Below are positions 17,964 to 27,270 of a stretch of DNA of 64,000 nt, in pieces. The number at the start of each line of letters is the position of its first letter. Position 1 is the first letter of the stretch. The position numbers and the translations under genes are program-made. Source of the DNA: JAGOUU01 sp964387745 (GTDB lineage: Bacteria; Pseudomonadota; Gammaproteobacteria; JAGOUU01); assembly GCA_964387745.1 (NCBI GenBank), contig CAYLXL010000005.1, positions 3,071 to 67,070 on the forward strand, given 5' to 3'. The notes beneath the pieces were generated by a model. That model was not told the DNA's origin. It made no database searches and worked only from the letters and a program-made list of their open reading frames with translations.

Positions 17964-18351
17964 TAATCAATTTGTGCAACATGAACAAGCCTCTGGTGAT
18001 CTTGTTATAAGAACAGTTGCCATGGCACGTGATACTAACTTTAATGGTGATATCTTTGGTGGTTGGGTAATGTCACAAATGGATATGGGTGCAGGGATTG
18101 TGGCCACTCGTGTGTCTCATAAAAGAGTTACCACAGTGGCTGTAGATAAAATAGTATTTTTAAATCCAGTAAAAGTAGGTGACTTGGTTTCGTGTTATGG
18201 TCAATTGATAAAAATAGGTAATACCTCAATGCAGATTAAAATAGAAGTTTGGGTATTAAGGAAACTAACAGTCGATGAGATAAAAGTAACTGAAGGAACT
18301 TTTACATTTGTTGCGCTTAATGAAGAGGGCCGGCCAACTCCGGTTCGGTAA
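17956..18351 (+). CDS. yciA: YciA-type acyl-CoA thioesterase
   Basis: 131 aa hotdog-fold protein with RDTNFNGDIFGGWVMSQMD (residues ~25-43), containing the catalytic Asn/Asp/Gly-rich helix start, and the VDKIVFLNPVKVGD strand. YciA hydrolyses acyl-CoAs of varied length and is thought to manage membrane lipid precursors. The start overlaps the peptidase gene by 8 bases. Downstream is a ~200-base AT-rich intergenic stretch before the FIST operon. Confidence 0.88.
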   Translation: MDDNQFVQHEQASGDLVIRTVAMARDTNFNGDIFGGWVMSQMDMGAGIVATRVSHKRVTTVAVDKIVFLNPVKVGDLVSCYGQLIKIGNTSMQIKIEVWVLRKLTVDEIKVTEGTFTFVALNEEGRPTPVR

Positions 18352-18470
18352 TTACGTGAGGATCTACACAGCAGTTAATACTGTTGGCTTTACGGCACAG
18401 CTATAAAAAAATCTTATCGTAAAATAAATAAATTCAATAAAACTTTATTTATCACTAATTTTATTCGATC

Positions 18471-18501
18471 TTGAAAAAAATTGTAAAACCTTAGCTATAC
18501 T
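18471..18501 (+). promoter_or_regulatory. candidate promoter of the FIST/kinase/GGDEF-EAL operon
   Basis: TTGAAA (18471-18476) and TATACT (18496-18501), separated by 19 bases, a slightly long spacer. It lies 50 bases before the first ATG of the operon, with a GAGG ribosome site near 18542. Pattern match only. Confidence 0.35.
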
Positions 18502-18551
18502 ACTAGCAAGTTATAAAACTTATTACAATTTAACAATAATTTGAGGTCCAT

Positions 18552-19700
18552 ATGAAATTAGAAACAATTCAATACACGGCAAGTAAAGGCTGGTCAGCTC
18601 CTTCATTTCCAGATTTAGATTCTAAGAATACATTAGTTTTGTTATTCGCTGATCCTGAGTTTATTGATAAACAAGGTCCTATCAAAGAGTTAATAGAGCA
18701 TTATCCAACATCTCAAATGATTGGCTGTTCTAGCGCCGGGGAGATTTACAATGCCACCGTAAATGATAACAGTATTTCAGTAGCAATTATTAAGTTCGAA
18801 AAAACTGAAATAAAAGTATACCGGACCAAAATTGCGAATATTAAAGATTCATGCAAAGCAGGTACAGAAATTTTTGATAACCTTAATAGCCAAAATTTAT
18901 CAGGCATGATTGTACTGTCAAATGGCATAAACATAAATGGCTCAGAACTTGTGAAAGGTTTAAATGAACATAATAATTCTAAAATTCCTGTCATGGGCGG
19001 TTTAGCTGGTGATGGTCCTAGATTTGGTAAAACATGGGCCGTGTATAATGGTGAAGTAACAACAGATACCGTTGTGGCTGTAGGACTTTATGGTAAACAC
19101 ATCAATATTGGCCATGGTTCAAGAGGTGGTTGGGATGTATTTGGACCAGAGCGACGCATTACTAAATCAGAAGGCAATGTTGTTTTTGAAATTGATGGAA
19201 CTCCAGCTTTAAAACTATACAAAGAATATTTAGGCGAGCGTGCAGCTGAGTTGCCGGCATCAGGGTTACTTTTCCCAATTTCCATACGTAAAGATAAAAA
19301 TGATAAAAACAGTGTGGTTAGAACAATCTTAGCTGTAGATGAGTCAAATCAAAGTTTAACTTTTGCCGGAGATGTACCAACGGGTTGTTTAGCACAGTTA
19401 ATGCGGGCAAATTTCGATAAATTAATAGCTAGCGCTGAAGAAGCAGGAGCTGTCGCAGAGACAGGTAATAGCAATAGTTTAGAGCCACAATTATCAATAG
19501 CAATAAGCTGTGTTGGTCGCAGGCTGTTGTTAGGTCAAAGAACAGAAGAAGAAGTAGAATCACTTCTTGAAATTTTCCCTAAAGACTTAGTAAAACAAAT
19601 AGGTTTTTATTCTTACGGAGAAATTTCACCATTCGCATCTGGAGATTGTAGCCTGCATAACCAGACAATGACGGTTACCGTATTAAGTGAAGCTAGCTAA
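18552..19700 (+). CDS. FIST-domain sensory protein
   Basis: 382 aa with no membrane segment. The N-terminal FIST domain (~25-215; e.g. PTSQMIGCSSAGEIYNATV and PVMGGLAGDG) and the C-terminal FIST_C region (~220-370; RTILAVDESNQSLTFAGDVP, SFYSYGEISPFA-like end) are both present. FIST domains are proposed intracellular sensors of small ligands such as amino acids and are often encoded with two-component or c-di-GMP proteins. Here the next genes are a histidine kinase (16 bases on) and a response regulator with GGDEF-EAL, so this is very likely the input module. Ligand unknown. Confidence 0.88.
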   Translation: MKLETIQYTASKGWSAPSFPDLDSKNTLVLLFADPEFIDKQGPIKELIEHYPTSQMIGCSSAGEIYNATVNDNSISVAIIKFEKTEIKVYRTKIANIKDSCKAGTEIFDNLNSQNLSGMIVLSNGININGSELVKGLNEHNNSKIPVMGGLAGDGPRFGKTWAVYNGEVTTDTVVAVGLYGKHINIGHGSRGGWDVFGPERRITKSEGNVVFEIDGTPALKLYKEYLGERAAELPASGLLFPISIRKDKNDKNSVVRTILAVDESNQSLTFAGDVPTGCLAQLMRANFDKLIASAEEAGAVAETGNSNSLEPQLSIAISCVGRRLLLGQRTEEEVESLLEIFPKDLVKQIGFYSYGEISPFASGDCSLHNQTMTVTVLSEAS

Positions 19701-19716
19701 TTTTAAGTATTTATAG

Positions 19717-21165
19717 ATGGATGCTAAAGAAATGAATCCACAAATAAATCAATTATTAAATAGACAACTAAAAAAATTGAATCTTGAAAGAGATTCATTA
19801 CCTGAAAAATTAGAAGACTGGCATGCATTATTGCAAAAAGTTGACAATACGTATAGTGAGGTACAACAAGAAAGATATATATTAGAAAGATCAATGGAAA
19901 TCTCCTCTAATGAAGTCATGGATTTGAATAGTAAATTAAGTCAAGCTCAGAATATGGCTGCAATGGGGTATTGGAGTTATAACAAAGCCAATAATAAATT
20001 TTATTGGTCGAATGATTCGGTGCATCTGTTGGGTTCTGACTTTACAGGTAAAGCTATAAGTTTAGAAAACTTTATTGAAAACTTAGATAATGATGTCCAA
20101 GATGAAGTCAAGAAGAAGTTTGATGAGGTTTTACAAGGTGGTGAAAAAAAAGAGTTTGAAGCAGCTATAAATACCTCTAAATTTTCAGGCTGGTTTCATT
20201 TTATGTTATCACCAGTTAAAGTAAACAATAGCATTGATGTCGGTAATATAACAGGTGTGGTGATAGATATCACGATAAGAAAAAACTACGCTTTAGAAGT
20301 TGAAAAGTTGAACAAACAATTAATTAGTTCAGCAAGGGTAGCTGGACGTGCGGATATAGCCACTTCAATTTTACATAACATAGGTAATGTCTTAAATAGT
20401 GTTAATACATCTGTATCGGTTGTCGAAGAGGTAATTAATCAAGATGATGTTGAACGCTTGAATATGGCAATTGGTATGATGGAAGATAATTTGGATAATA
20501 TAGGTAAATTTATTTTAGAGGATGAAAAAGGCAAGTTGTTGCCTTCTTATTTAATTATGTTAATTAAAGAAGTCTCAAGAAAGAAGGACCTTATAAAGGC
20601 TGAATCAAGCAGAATCCATCGACATCTTGAGCATGTGAAATCAATTATTTCTTCACAGCAGTCTTTGGCTAAGACGTCAACAGTGAAGACGAAAGTACAG
20701 ATAGCACCATTGATTAAAGTTGCTTTAGATATGACCGGAATAAACTTCAACAATCATAACATAAAAATTATTAACAATTGTGACTGTGAGAAAGAAATAT
20801 ATACCGATGAATCAAAGCTTACGCAAATTATTGTTAACCTTATCGCTAATGCTAAAGATGCGATTTTGATATTTTATGATAAAAACCATGTTCTTGAAGG
20901 CGGTGAAATACTTCTAGAAAGTAAGATTATTGATGATTCTCTAATAATCCAAGTAAAAGATAATGGCATAGGTATAAATCAAAGTGATTTAGATAATCTT
21001 TTTACTTTTGGTTTTACAACCAAAGTTGATGGTCATGGCTTTGGTTTACACAGCAGTATTTTGGCGGCAAAAGAAATCAATGGTACGCTTGAGGCTAAAA
21101 GTGAAGGTATAAACAAAGGCTGCATGTTCATCTTAACAATAGACATTAGTGGGGATAAGCTATGA
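19717..21165 (+). CDS. cytoplasmic sensor histidine kinase (PAS + HisKA-like + HATPase)
   Basis: 482 aa, no transmembrane helices. Order: N-terminal coiled coil (~15-75), PAS-like domain (~80-190), dimerisation helix with the phospho-acceptor segment TSILHNIGNVLNS (His220), then the ATPase domain with N box (LIANAKDAI), G1 (DNGIGI) and G2 (GHGFGLHSS). The HN.GNVLNS type of H box is characteristic of kinases paired with FIST proteins. It ends in an ATGA overlap with the response regulator gene, so the two are translationally coupled. Confidence 0.9.
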   Translation: MDAKEMNPQINQLLNRQLKKLNLERDSLPEKLEDWHALLQKVDNTYSEVQQERYILERSMEISSNEVMDLNSKLSQAQNMAAMGYWSYNKANNKFYWSNDSVHLLGSDFTGKAISLENFIENLDNDVQDEVKKKFDEVLQGGEKKEFEAAINTSKFSGWFHFMLSPVKVNNSIDVGNITGVVIDITIRKNYALEVEKLNKQLISSARVAGRADIATSILHNIGNVLNSVNTSVSVVEEVINQDDVERLNMAIGMMEDNLDNIGKFILEDEKGKLLPSYLIMLIKEVSRKKDLIKAESSRIHRHLEHVKSIISSQQSLAKTSTVKTKVQIAPLIKVALDMTGINFNNHNIKIINNCDCEKEIYTDESKLTQIIVNLIANAKDAILIFYDKNHVLEGGEILLESKIIDDSLIIQVKDNGIGINQSDLDNLFTFGFTTKVDGHGFGLHSSILAAKEINGTLEAKSEGINKGCMFILTIDISGDKL

Positions 21166-23450
21166 AAGGCACGCAATTCAAGATTTTGGTTATTGACGAC
21201 AACCCAATGATCTATGATGATTTCAAGAAAATATTAGTGTTGGATGAGGGAACTGTAAGCGCTAAAAAAGATATTGATTTATTAACTGCACAATTATTTG
21301 GTGCTCCAGCAGGCAAAGAACAAGTTACTAGCCATAGTATAGATTTCCCTGCTTTTATTATTGACTATGCTAATCAAGGTGAGGCTGGAGTAAAGAAAGT
21401 ACAAGAGGCAGTAGATAAAAAAGATAACTATGTATTGGCATTTGTTGACATAAAAATGCCCCCTGGTATAGACGGTGTTGAAACAATAAAAAGAATTTGG
21501 GCTATTGATAAAGACATTCAGGTGGTAATTTGTACTGCTTTTTCAGATTACTCCTGGGAAGAAACTGTAATGAATTTGGGTACAAAAGACAACTTGCTGA
21601 TTATTAAAAAGCCTTACGACACAGTATCTATTCGCCAAATGGCATGTGCTCTGTCCAAAAAGTGGAATCTTTTAAAAGAACAACAGCAGCAACAAGGTGT
21701 ATTAGAGTCAACAGTCAAGCAACGCACGGAATCATTAGAAAAATCTTTATCAATTACACGGGCAACGCTTGATTCTTCAGCGGAAGGTATTATTGTGCTA
21801 TCAGAAGATGAAGTGATTCGTGATATCAATAATAATTTTTTTCAGCTATTTAATATTGATAAAAAAACAGATCCAATGACTAAGAATGATCTTTTCAGTG
21901 CATTAAAAGACAAGGTGGAAGTGCAGAGCCAGCAAGTATTGTCTGATATATTTTACGATAGTAAAAACTGCATGAAGAAACATCTTGAAATAAATTTAAT
22001 CAATGGTCGTATTCTGGATTGCTATATTAATCCTTACACATTCAAAAACCAAGTTAGCGGTGTGATAGTAAATATTCGTGACTTGACTGATCGTATCGCA
22101 ATAGAGCGTCAGCTTAAGTATCATGCCACTCATGATTCTTTAACAGAGCTCCATAACCGCAGTACTTTGGTAAGTGATTTAAACCAGACTATTAGCGCAG
22201 TGAAGGAAGGGGAGAGCTTCTTCGTGTTATTTTTAGACTTGGATTCATTTAAGTCTATTAATGATAATTTGGGTCATGATGTGGGCGATGCAGTATTGCG
22301 TAATGTTGCAAAGATTTTGAATGAAAATTGCGCTCCGACGGATCATATTGCGCGACTCGGTGGTGATGAGTTTGTCATAGTAAAGAAAAACTGCGATCAA
22401 CGCGCAGTAACAGAGTTCTGTGATAATTTAATTATTGCTATCAATAATAAACAAGATAGAATGCTTGAATCTAAAATTCCAAGCTCCAAAGTTAGTATAG
22501 GAATCGCGCAGTACCCACAAAACGGGGATAATCCGACTGATCTGTTGCGCAATTCGGATCTGGCGATGTACTCGGCAAAGAAGAATGGTGGTAACCAGCA
22601 TAAGTTTTATACAGCACACCATGCTAATTTAGCGAAAGAATTATTTGAAAAAGAGATTGTTATTGAGCATGCGTTCAATAATGGTGACTTTGTGTTGCAT
22701 TATCAACCAGAAATCAATGTGCAAACTGGTGAAATTATTGCGATGGAAACTTTAATAAGATGGAAAAAAGAAGACAAGGATCTATTAAATGCAGCCGAGT
22801 TTATTCACTTTGCTGAACAAAGCAATTTAATCATAGATATCGGTGTTTGGGTTCTGCACCAAGCTTGCAAACAAAATAAAGAATGGCAAGATCAAGGATT
22901 GCCTAAAATTAAAATTGCTATCAATGTGGCTCATTTGCAATTACAACATGATGGGTTTATAGATAGCGTTAAATCAGCGCTAGCCAAGTCAAAGTTAGAA
23001 CCACAGTATCTGGGGATCGAGCTTAGTGAGAATATTTTTATTGATAATGATAGGACTGTTCAAATAATAGATGAGTTAAAATCTTTGGGGGTTGCTATTT
23101 CTTTCGATGATTTCGGTACAGGAAATACAGGTCTAAATAACTTGGTTAAAATTCCGATTAATCAAATTAAAATAGATAAACTATTTGTACAAAATATGAA
23201 AACTAATAAAGCTGATGAAGTAATTGTTAAAGCGATTATCCAAATGGCTAAAGAATTAGAAATTGAGGTAATAGCAGAAGGTATAGAAACACAAGAGCAA
23301 GCAGATTCATTGATAAGTTATGGCTGCCAAAAAATGCAAGGTTATTATTTTGGTAAAGCAATGTCTCCTGCCGATGTGGTTGATTATATGACATCTTACA
23401 AAGATGTCTTGAAAAACAATGCGGAAAAGAAACGGCAGGCTGGTAGCTAA
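21162..23450 (+). CDS. response regulator with PAS, GGDEF and EAL domains (c-di-GMP turnover)
   Basis: 762 aa. A receiver domain (~1-165, longer than usual) has phospho-acceptor Asp96 in FVDIKMPP and the conserved Lys in IIKKPYD. A PAS domain (~200-310) follows, then a GGDEF domain with intact RLGGDEF, and an EAL domain with the signature as METLIRW (ETL instead of EAL), ELSEN, DDFGTGNTGL and IAEGIE. The catalytic residues for both cyclase and phosphodiesterase activity appear present; net direction cannot be told. It is the output of the FIST-kinase module and is translationally coupled to the kinase. Confidence 0.92.
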   Translation: MKGTQFKILVIDDNPMIYDDFKKILVLDEGTVSAKKDIDLLTAQLFGAPAGKEQVTSHSIDFPAFIIDYANQGEAGVKKVQEAVDKKDNYVLAFVDIKMPPGIDGVETIKRIWAIDKDIQVVICTAFSDYSWEETVMNLGTKDNLLIIKKPYDTVSIRQMACALSKKWNLLKEQQQQQGVLESTVKQRTESLEKSLSITRATLDSSAEGIIVLSEDEVIRDINNNFFQLFNIDKKTDPMTKNDLFSALKDKVEVQSQQVLSDIFYDSKNCMKKHLEINLINGRILDCYINPYTFKNQVSGVIVNIRDLTDRIAIERQLKYHATHDSLTELHNRSTLVSDLNQTISAVKEGESFFVLFLDLDSFKSINDNLGHDVGDAVLRNVAKILNENCAPTDHIARLGGDEFVIVKKNCDQRAVTEFCDNLIIAINNKQDRMLESKIPSSKVSIGIAQYPQNGDNPTDLLRNSDLAMYSAKKNGGNQHKFYTAHHANLAKELFEKEIVIEHAFNNGDFVLHYQPEINVQTGEIIAMETLIRWKKEDKDLLNAAEFIHFAEQSNLIIDIGVWVLHQACKQNKEWQDQGLPKIKIAINVAHLQLQHDGFIDSVKSALAKSKLEPQYLGIELSENIFIDNDRTVQIIDELKSLGVAISFDDFGTGNTGLNNLVKIPINQIKIDKLFVQNMKTNKADEVIVKAIIQMAKELEIEVIAEGIETQEQADSLISYGCQKMQGYYFGKAMSPADVVDYMTSYKDVLKNNAEKKRQAGS

Positions 23451-23471
23451 ATATAAATCGTCCATCTTCTG

Positions 23472-23966
23472 TTACCAAATAGCTTTAATGTCACAGTAAG
23501 AAACTAATTCTTGATAGAGATCTTGAATTACACTGCCATCAGGTAAAATCCACTCCGGTGCTATTTCAGCCCACGGTTGTAACACAAAAATTCTTTCTTT
23601 AATGCCTGGGTGGGGAATGCGTAGCTTGGGGGTATCTAAAACTAGATCACCATAACACAAGATATCAATATCAATAGTCCGTGGTCCCCAGTGCCATGTT
23701 TTTAAACGTTTTTGTTTTTGCTCAATAGATTGCAAAGTTTTTAGTAGTTCAGCACATGTTAAGCTGGTTTTTATTTGTAGAACTGCATTCACAAAATCAT
23801 TTTGTTCTAAATAACCAAAAGGTTTGGTTTTGTAGAAACTAGATTGTTTTAAAATTGTGATTTTGTTTTCATCGCTAATAAAGTTAATAGCAGTTTTGAG
23901 TTGATTGCTGGGATCGTCTAGGTTGCTGCCTAAGCCTAAAAAGACAATATTAGAAGCATTCTGCAT
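23472..23966 (-). CDS. folK: 2-amino-4-hydroxy-6-hydroxymethyldihydropteridine pyrophosphokinase
   Basis: 164 aa. LGLGSNLDDP at the N-terminus, the pterin-binding PFGYLEQNDFVNAV segment and the HPPK signature GPRTIDIDILCYGD (~residues 94-107) are clear. It transfers pyrophosphate from ATP to the pterin precursor in folate synthesis. Its start overlaps the end of pcnB by 17 bases, the usual pcnB-folK pairing in gammaproteobacteria. Convergent with the GGDEF-EAL gene. Confidence 0.94.
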   Translation of the reverse strand: MQNASNIVFLGLGSNLDDPSNQLKTAINFISDENKITILKQSSFYKTKPFGYLEQNDFVNAVLQIKTSLTCAELLKTLQSIEQKQKRLKTWHWGPRTIDIDILCYGDLVLDTPKLRIPHPGIKERIFVLQPWAEIAPEWILPDGSVIQDLYQELVSYCDIKAIW

Positions 23967-25239
23967 AACTGTCTAACATTTTTGAACGAGTATGGCTATC
24001 CGCAGCTTCGTATTGTTGCCACCACTTTAGTTGTTTATGATTAATATTTTCAAACTCAGAGCGCAGTAACAAGAAATCAAAGCCAGCACGGAATTTAGGA
24101 TGCGTCGCTGCTTTAATCACTGATTTAGGTTGTACTTTGTTAAATAATCTCTGCAAGTACCAAATGTCATCAATTACTTTAGTATATCGTTTAGGAATAG
24201 CCAAATGTCCATTTTGTGCTTTAAATATTTTGTGAGTTGCTAGTCGCCAGATTTGCTCACGGCTGTGTTTTTCACCCTGCATTTGTCGCTGTTGGTACTG
24301 CAATGGATACCATAAAAAAGCTGCTAATAAAAACGCTGGATTAATTGGTAAATCATCATTTTTACGTTTATCAGTGTTCTGCAGGACTTTATATAAAAAA
24401 TCTAAATTATTCGGAAATTCTTTATCGATAGCGTTAGTGCTAGTCAGAGGAAATAATTTATTAAATAAATGATATTTTTTTAAAATAGTAAAACTTTTGG
24501 CTGAATACCCCGTTAAGAATAATTTATTATATTCTTCAAATAAGCGAGCTGGAGGAATATTGTCTAGCAAGTTATGATAGTGATGATCTTTAAGGGGAAG
24601 ATCAGTTTTAAGTTCTATCTCAAAATCTAGCTTTGCAGCAAATCTTAAAGCTCTTAGTAAGCGTACAGGATCTTCTCGATATCTTACCGCTGGATCACCT
24701 AACACATGAATTTTTTTATTTAACAAATCAGCATAGCCGCCGCAATAATCCACAATATTACCATTAGTTGGATCAAGATAGAGTGCATTAATAGTAAAAT
24801 CACGCCGCCATATATCTTCTTCTAACGTACCATATATATTGTCACGAATAATTTGACCATCAATAGCTAAGTGTGCATGATTAAATACATTCTCATCGTC
24901 AGTATGATTAGTTAAAGCAGTAGGAGCCGCTCTAAAAGTTGCAACTTCAATTATCTCTCGACCAAAATAAATATGAACTAACCTGAATCTTCGCCCTATT
25001 ATTCTTGAGTTCTTAAACATAGCTCGAACTTCATCAGGTGTGGCGTCCGTTACCACATCAAAATCTTTGGGCTTAAAACCAAGAAGTAAGTCTCTTACTC
25101 CACCGCCTACTATATAAGCCTCATGCTTAGCTTGATGGAGCTTTTCGATGATTTGAATAATGCTTTTACTAATCTTACTAAGATCAATTTTATGATGCTC
25201 TAGATGGATAATTTTAGGGGTGATTTTGATATCAGGCAT
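23950..25239 (-). CDS. pcnB: poly(A) polymerase I
   Basis: 429 aa, class II nucleotidyltransferase. The GGGVRDLLLG motif is followed by the metal-binding DFDVV (Asp-x-Asp), and RIIGRRFRLVHI is the signature that separates poly(A) polymerase from CCA-adding enzyme. RRDFTINAL and the basic C-terminal region also fit. It adds 3' A-tails to RNAs, marking them for decay. It is translationally coupled to folK. Confidence 0.9.
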   Translation of the reverse strand: MPDIKITPKIIHLEHHKIDLSKISKSIIQIIEKLHQAKHEAYIVGGGVRDLLLGFKPKDFDVVTDATPDEVRAMFKNSRIIGRRFRLVHIYFGREIIEVATFRAAPTALTNHTDDENVFNHAHLAIDGQIIRDNIYGTLEEDIWRRDFTINALYLDPTNGNIVDYCGGYADLLNKKIHVLGDPAVRYREDPVRLLRALRFAAKLDFEIELKTDLPLKDHHYHNLLDNIPPARLFEEYNKLFLTGYSAKSFTILKKYHLFNKLFPLTSTNAIDKEFPNNLDFLYKVLQNTDKRKNDDLPINPAFLLAAFLWYPLQYQQRQMQGEKHSREQIWRLATHKIFKAQNGHLAIPKRYTKVIDDIWYLQRLFNKVQPKSVIKAATHPKFRAGFDFLLLRSEFENINHKQLKWWQQYEAADSHTRSKMLDSYAECF

Positions 25240-25387
25240 TTGGCGAATGTAACTATTGTGACTGGATATTTTTTTAACTACTTGATTATTAAGTGTTTAT
25301 TAGTGTTTGCACATATGGCTATGTTACCAGCATTTCTAGTATAATACAAAGTTTAATAGCACAAGATATGCAATATTATAGAATATT

Positions 25388-26644
25388 ATGAAGATTAAGT
25401 TAAATCCTACTGGTGTTACTAGCGCAAGCTTTACAATGATTTTAGGTATTATGGTTGGGCAGGTTATCGGGGTTACCATAGCTATGCCTTTTACTTTATT
25501 ATTTACTATTTTGGGAGGCGTTGTCTTTGGAGCAGTTAGCTACATGGCTTATAAACATCCTTCTAGCGATACGGCATCATTTTTTCGGAGATTTGCAGTA
25601 GCTTTTGCTAGTATATTAGGTGGTTTTTTGGGGGGCGCAACTGTTGGTCCTTTTTTACTTATTTTTGCTACACTGATCCCACCTAATATTCTGCTCGTGC
25701 TCACTATCCTGGTCTCGTCTTTGGTATTAGGTTTTGCTGCCTATGCTTTAGATAAGGTAATAAATGCATTAGTAAAGTTTTGTAAACCTAAATTTCAGCA
25801 TTCTCCTTGGTCATTTATTTTGTTGTCTACAACTTTTATTTGTATGATCTTGGGCGGTAGTCTTGGGATTAGTTTAGGTCTATTCGGCTGGGGCGCTGGA
25901 TTATTAGGAGGTGCTGTAGTAGGCATGGTTCTTGGCCTAGTTAATCATTTCTGCAATCCCAATCCGACAGTAGCCAAGGTGCTATCAAATTTATTCGCTG
26001 TATCTGGCGTATTAGGCGGTGTAATGCTCGGAGTAGTCATTAATGCTTTGTTGCCAGTTCCAATTTTATATTTAGGTTGCCTATTAGGTGCTGGTTGTAT
26101 GTTAGTTGCGGCCTTCATCGGCAATAGAATGGGTAATAATATAGTCAAACATGCTTTTGAAGGTCATGAATATAATAAAGAAGAACAACAAAAATATTTT
26201 GACCTTGATAACCCAAAACTGCGGCATAAATTATATCAGGGGGTATTGTTGATTCCAACGCTATTTATCGGCTATCTTACTGGTGGTCTGATTGGTTTTC
26301 ATATTGCTTCGTTTGGTACCAATATCTTATTATTTCAAGCATATGGCACAGCAGTTGCTGGCGCGGTATTTACATGCACGCTAACTGCCTATTATGGTGT
26401 AAAGAATCTAGTTAATCGTTTTTGTAAAAAAGACGAAACACCTAAAACAGCTGATAGTACTGTTAGTCCTCAGCAAGGACAAAGCGCAGATATGCCTGAA
26501 GATTGTACAATTAAAGATGATTCTCAGTCTTCTGTATCTGAAGTGGTTTCATTTAGACCAAAAGAAGGGTCTGAGTCTGTTGCTGAGCCAGATAGTAGTC
26601 AGCGAGCATTATCTACGCCTCGACCTGCAGCAGGACAGAGTTAA
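25388..26644 (+). CDS. multi-pass glycine-rich membrane protein, unknown
   Basis: 418 aa with about nine to ten hydrophobic segments rich in Gly, Ala and small residues (GxxxG-like patterns such as ILGGFLGGATVG and GLLGGAVVGMVLG). The pattern seems to repeat about three times, each block being a Gly-rich helical hairpin followed by a basic loop (residues ~15-60, ~140-200, ~275-340). The last ~70 residues are soluble, acidic and Ser/Pro/Gln-rich. No family recognised and no transporter motif seen. Its stop overlaps the convergent nth stop. Candidate membrane-targeted effector or structural protein; this is speculative. Confidence 0.65.
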   Translation: MKIKLNPTGVTSASFTMILGIMVGQVIGVTIAMPFTLLFTILGGVVFGAVSYMAYKHPSSDTASFFRRFAVAFASILGGFLGGATVGPFLLIFATLIPPNILLVLTILVSSLVLGFAAYALDKVINALVKFCKPKFQHSPWSFILLSTTFICMILGGSLGISLGLFGWGAGLLGGAVVGMVLGLVNHFCNPNPTVAKVLSNLFAVSGVLGGVMLGVVINALLPVPILYLGCLLGAGCMLVAAFIGNRMGNNIVKHAFEGHEYNKEEQQKYFDLDNPKLRHKLYQGVLLIPTLFIGYLTGGLIGFHIASFGTNILLFQAYGTAVAGAVFTCTLTAYYGVKNLVNRFCKKDETPKTADSTVSPQQGQSADMPEDCTIKDDSQSSVSEVVSFRPKEGSESVAEPDSSQRALSTPRPAAGQS

Positions 26645-27270
26645 CTATTTTTATAATACTCACACAAATCTGTCAGAAAACATTGCTCACACTTGGGTTT
26701 GCGGGCCACACAAATATAACGGCCATGTAAAATTAACCAATGGTGAGCATTTTGCAAGAACTCTTTAGGTGTGTTTTTTTCTAACTGCAATTCAACTTCT
26801 AGTACATTTTTACCGTTAGCTAAGCCAATGCGATTAGCTACTCGAAATATATGTGTATCAACAGCTATCGTTGGCTTACCAAAAGCAGTGTTTAATATGA
26901 CATTGGCAGTTTTACGTCCTACGCCTGGTAAACTTTCCAGGCTCGCCCTGTTATCTGGCACTTCACAATTGAAAGTATTGATTAATTTTTCACACGTTAA
27001 AATAATATTTTTAGCTTTCGAATTATATAATCCTATGGTTTTAATATAGTCTTTTAAATTAGCTTCACCTAGGTCATAAATCTTTTCAGGCGTGTTATAT
27101 TTTTTAAATAAAACAGCGGTAGCTTTATTGACACTGATATCTGTTGCTTGTGCCGATAAAATAACAGCAATTAATAATTCAAAAGTAGAATTATAAACGA
27201 GCTCAGTAGTTGGCTCAGGATTGTTTTTTTGGAATCTTTCGAATACTTGATAACGTTGCTGGGAGTTCAT
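26641..27270 (-). CDS. nth: endonuclease III
   Basis: 209 aa. The helix-hairpin-helix LPGVGRKTANV carries the catalytic Lys, VDTHIFRV carries the catalytic Asp, and the [4Fe-4S] motif is C-x6-C-x2-C-x5-C near the C-terminus (CVARKPKCEQCFLTDLC). It excises oxidised pyrimidines from DNA and nicks the abasic site. It is the last gene of the rsx cluster, as in E. coli, and its start lies 56 bases inside the rsxE gene. Confidence 0.96.
   Translation of the reverse strand: MNSQQRYQVFERFQKNNPEPTTELVYNSTFELLIAVILSAQATDISVNKATAVLFKKYNTPEKIYDLGEANLKDYIKTIGLYNSKAKNIILTCEKLINTFNCEVPDNRASLESLPGVGRKTANVILNTAFGKPTIAVDTHIFRVANRIGLANGKNVLEVELQLEKNTPKEFLQNAHHWLILHGRYICVARKPKCEQCFLTDLCEYYKNS

Noticed and set aside
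25305..25345. Promoter for the glycine-rich membrane protein
   Set aside because: TATAAT at 25340-25345 is convincing but no -35 at acceptable distance was found, so I did not list it.
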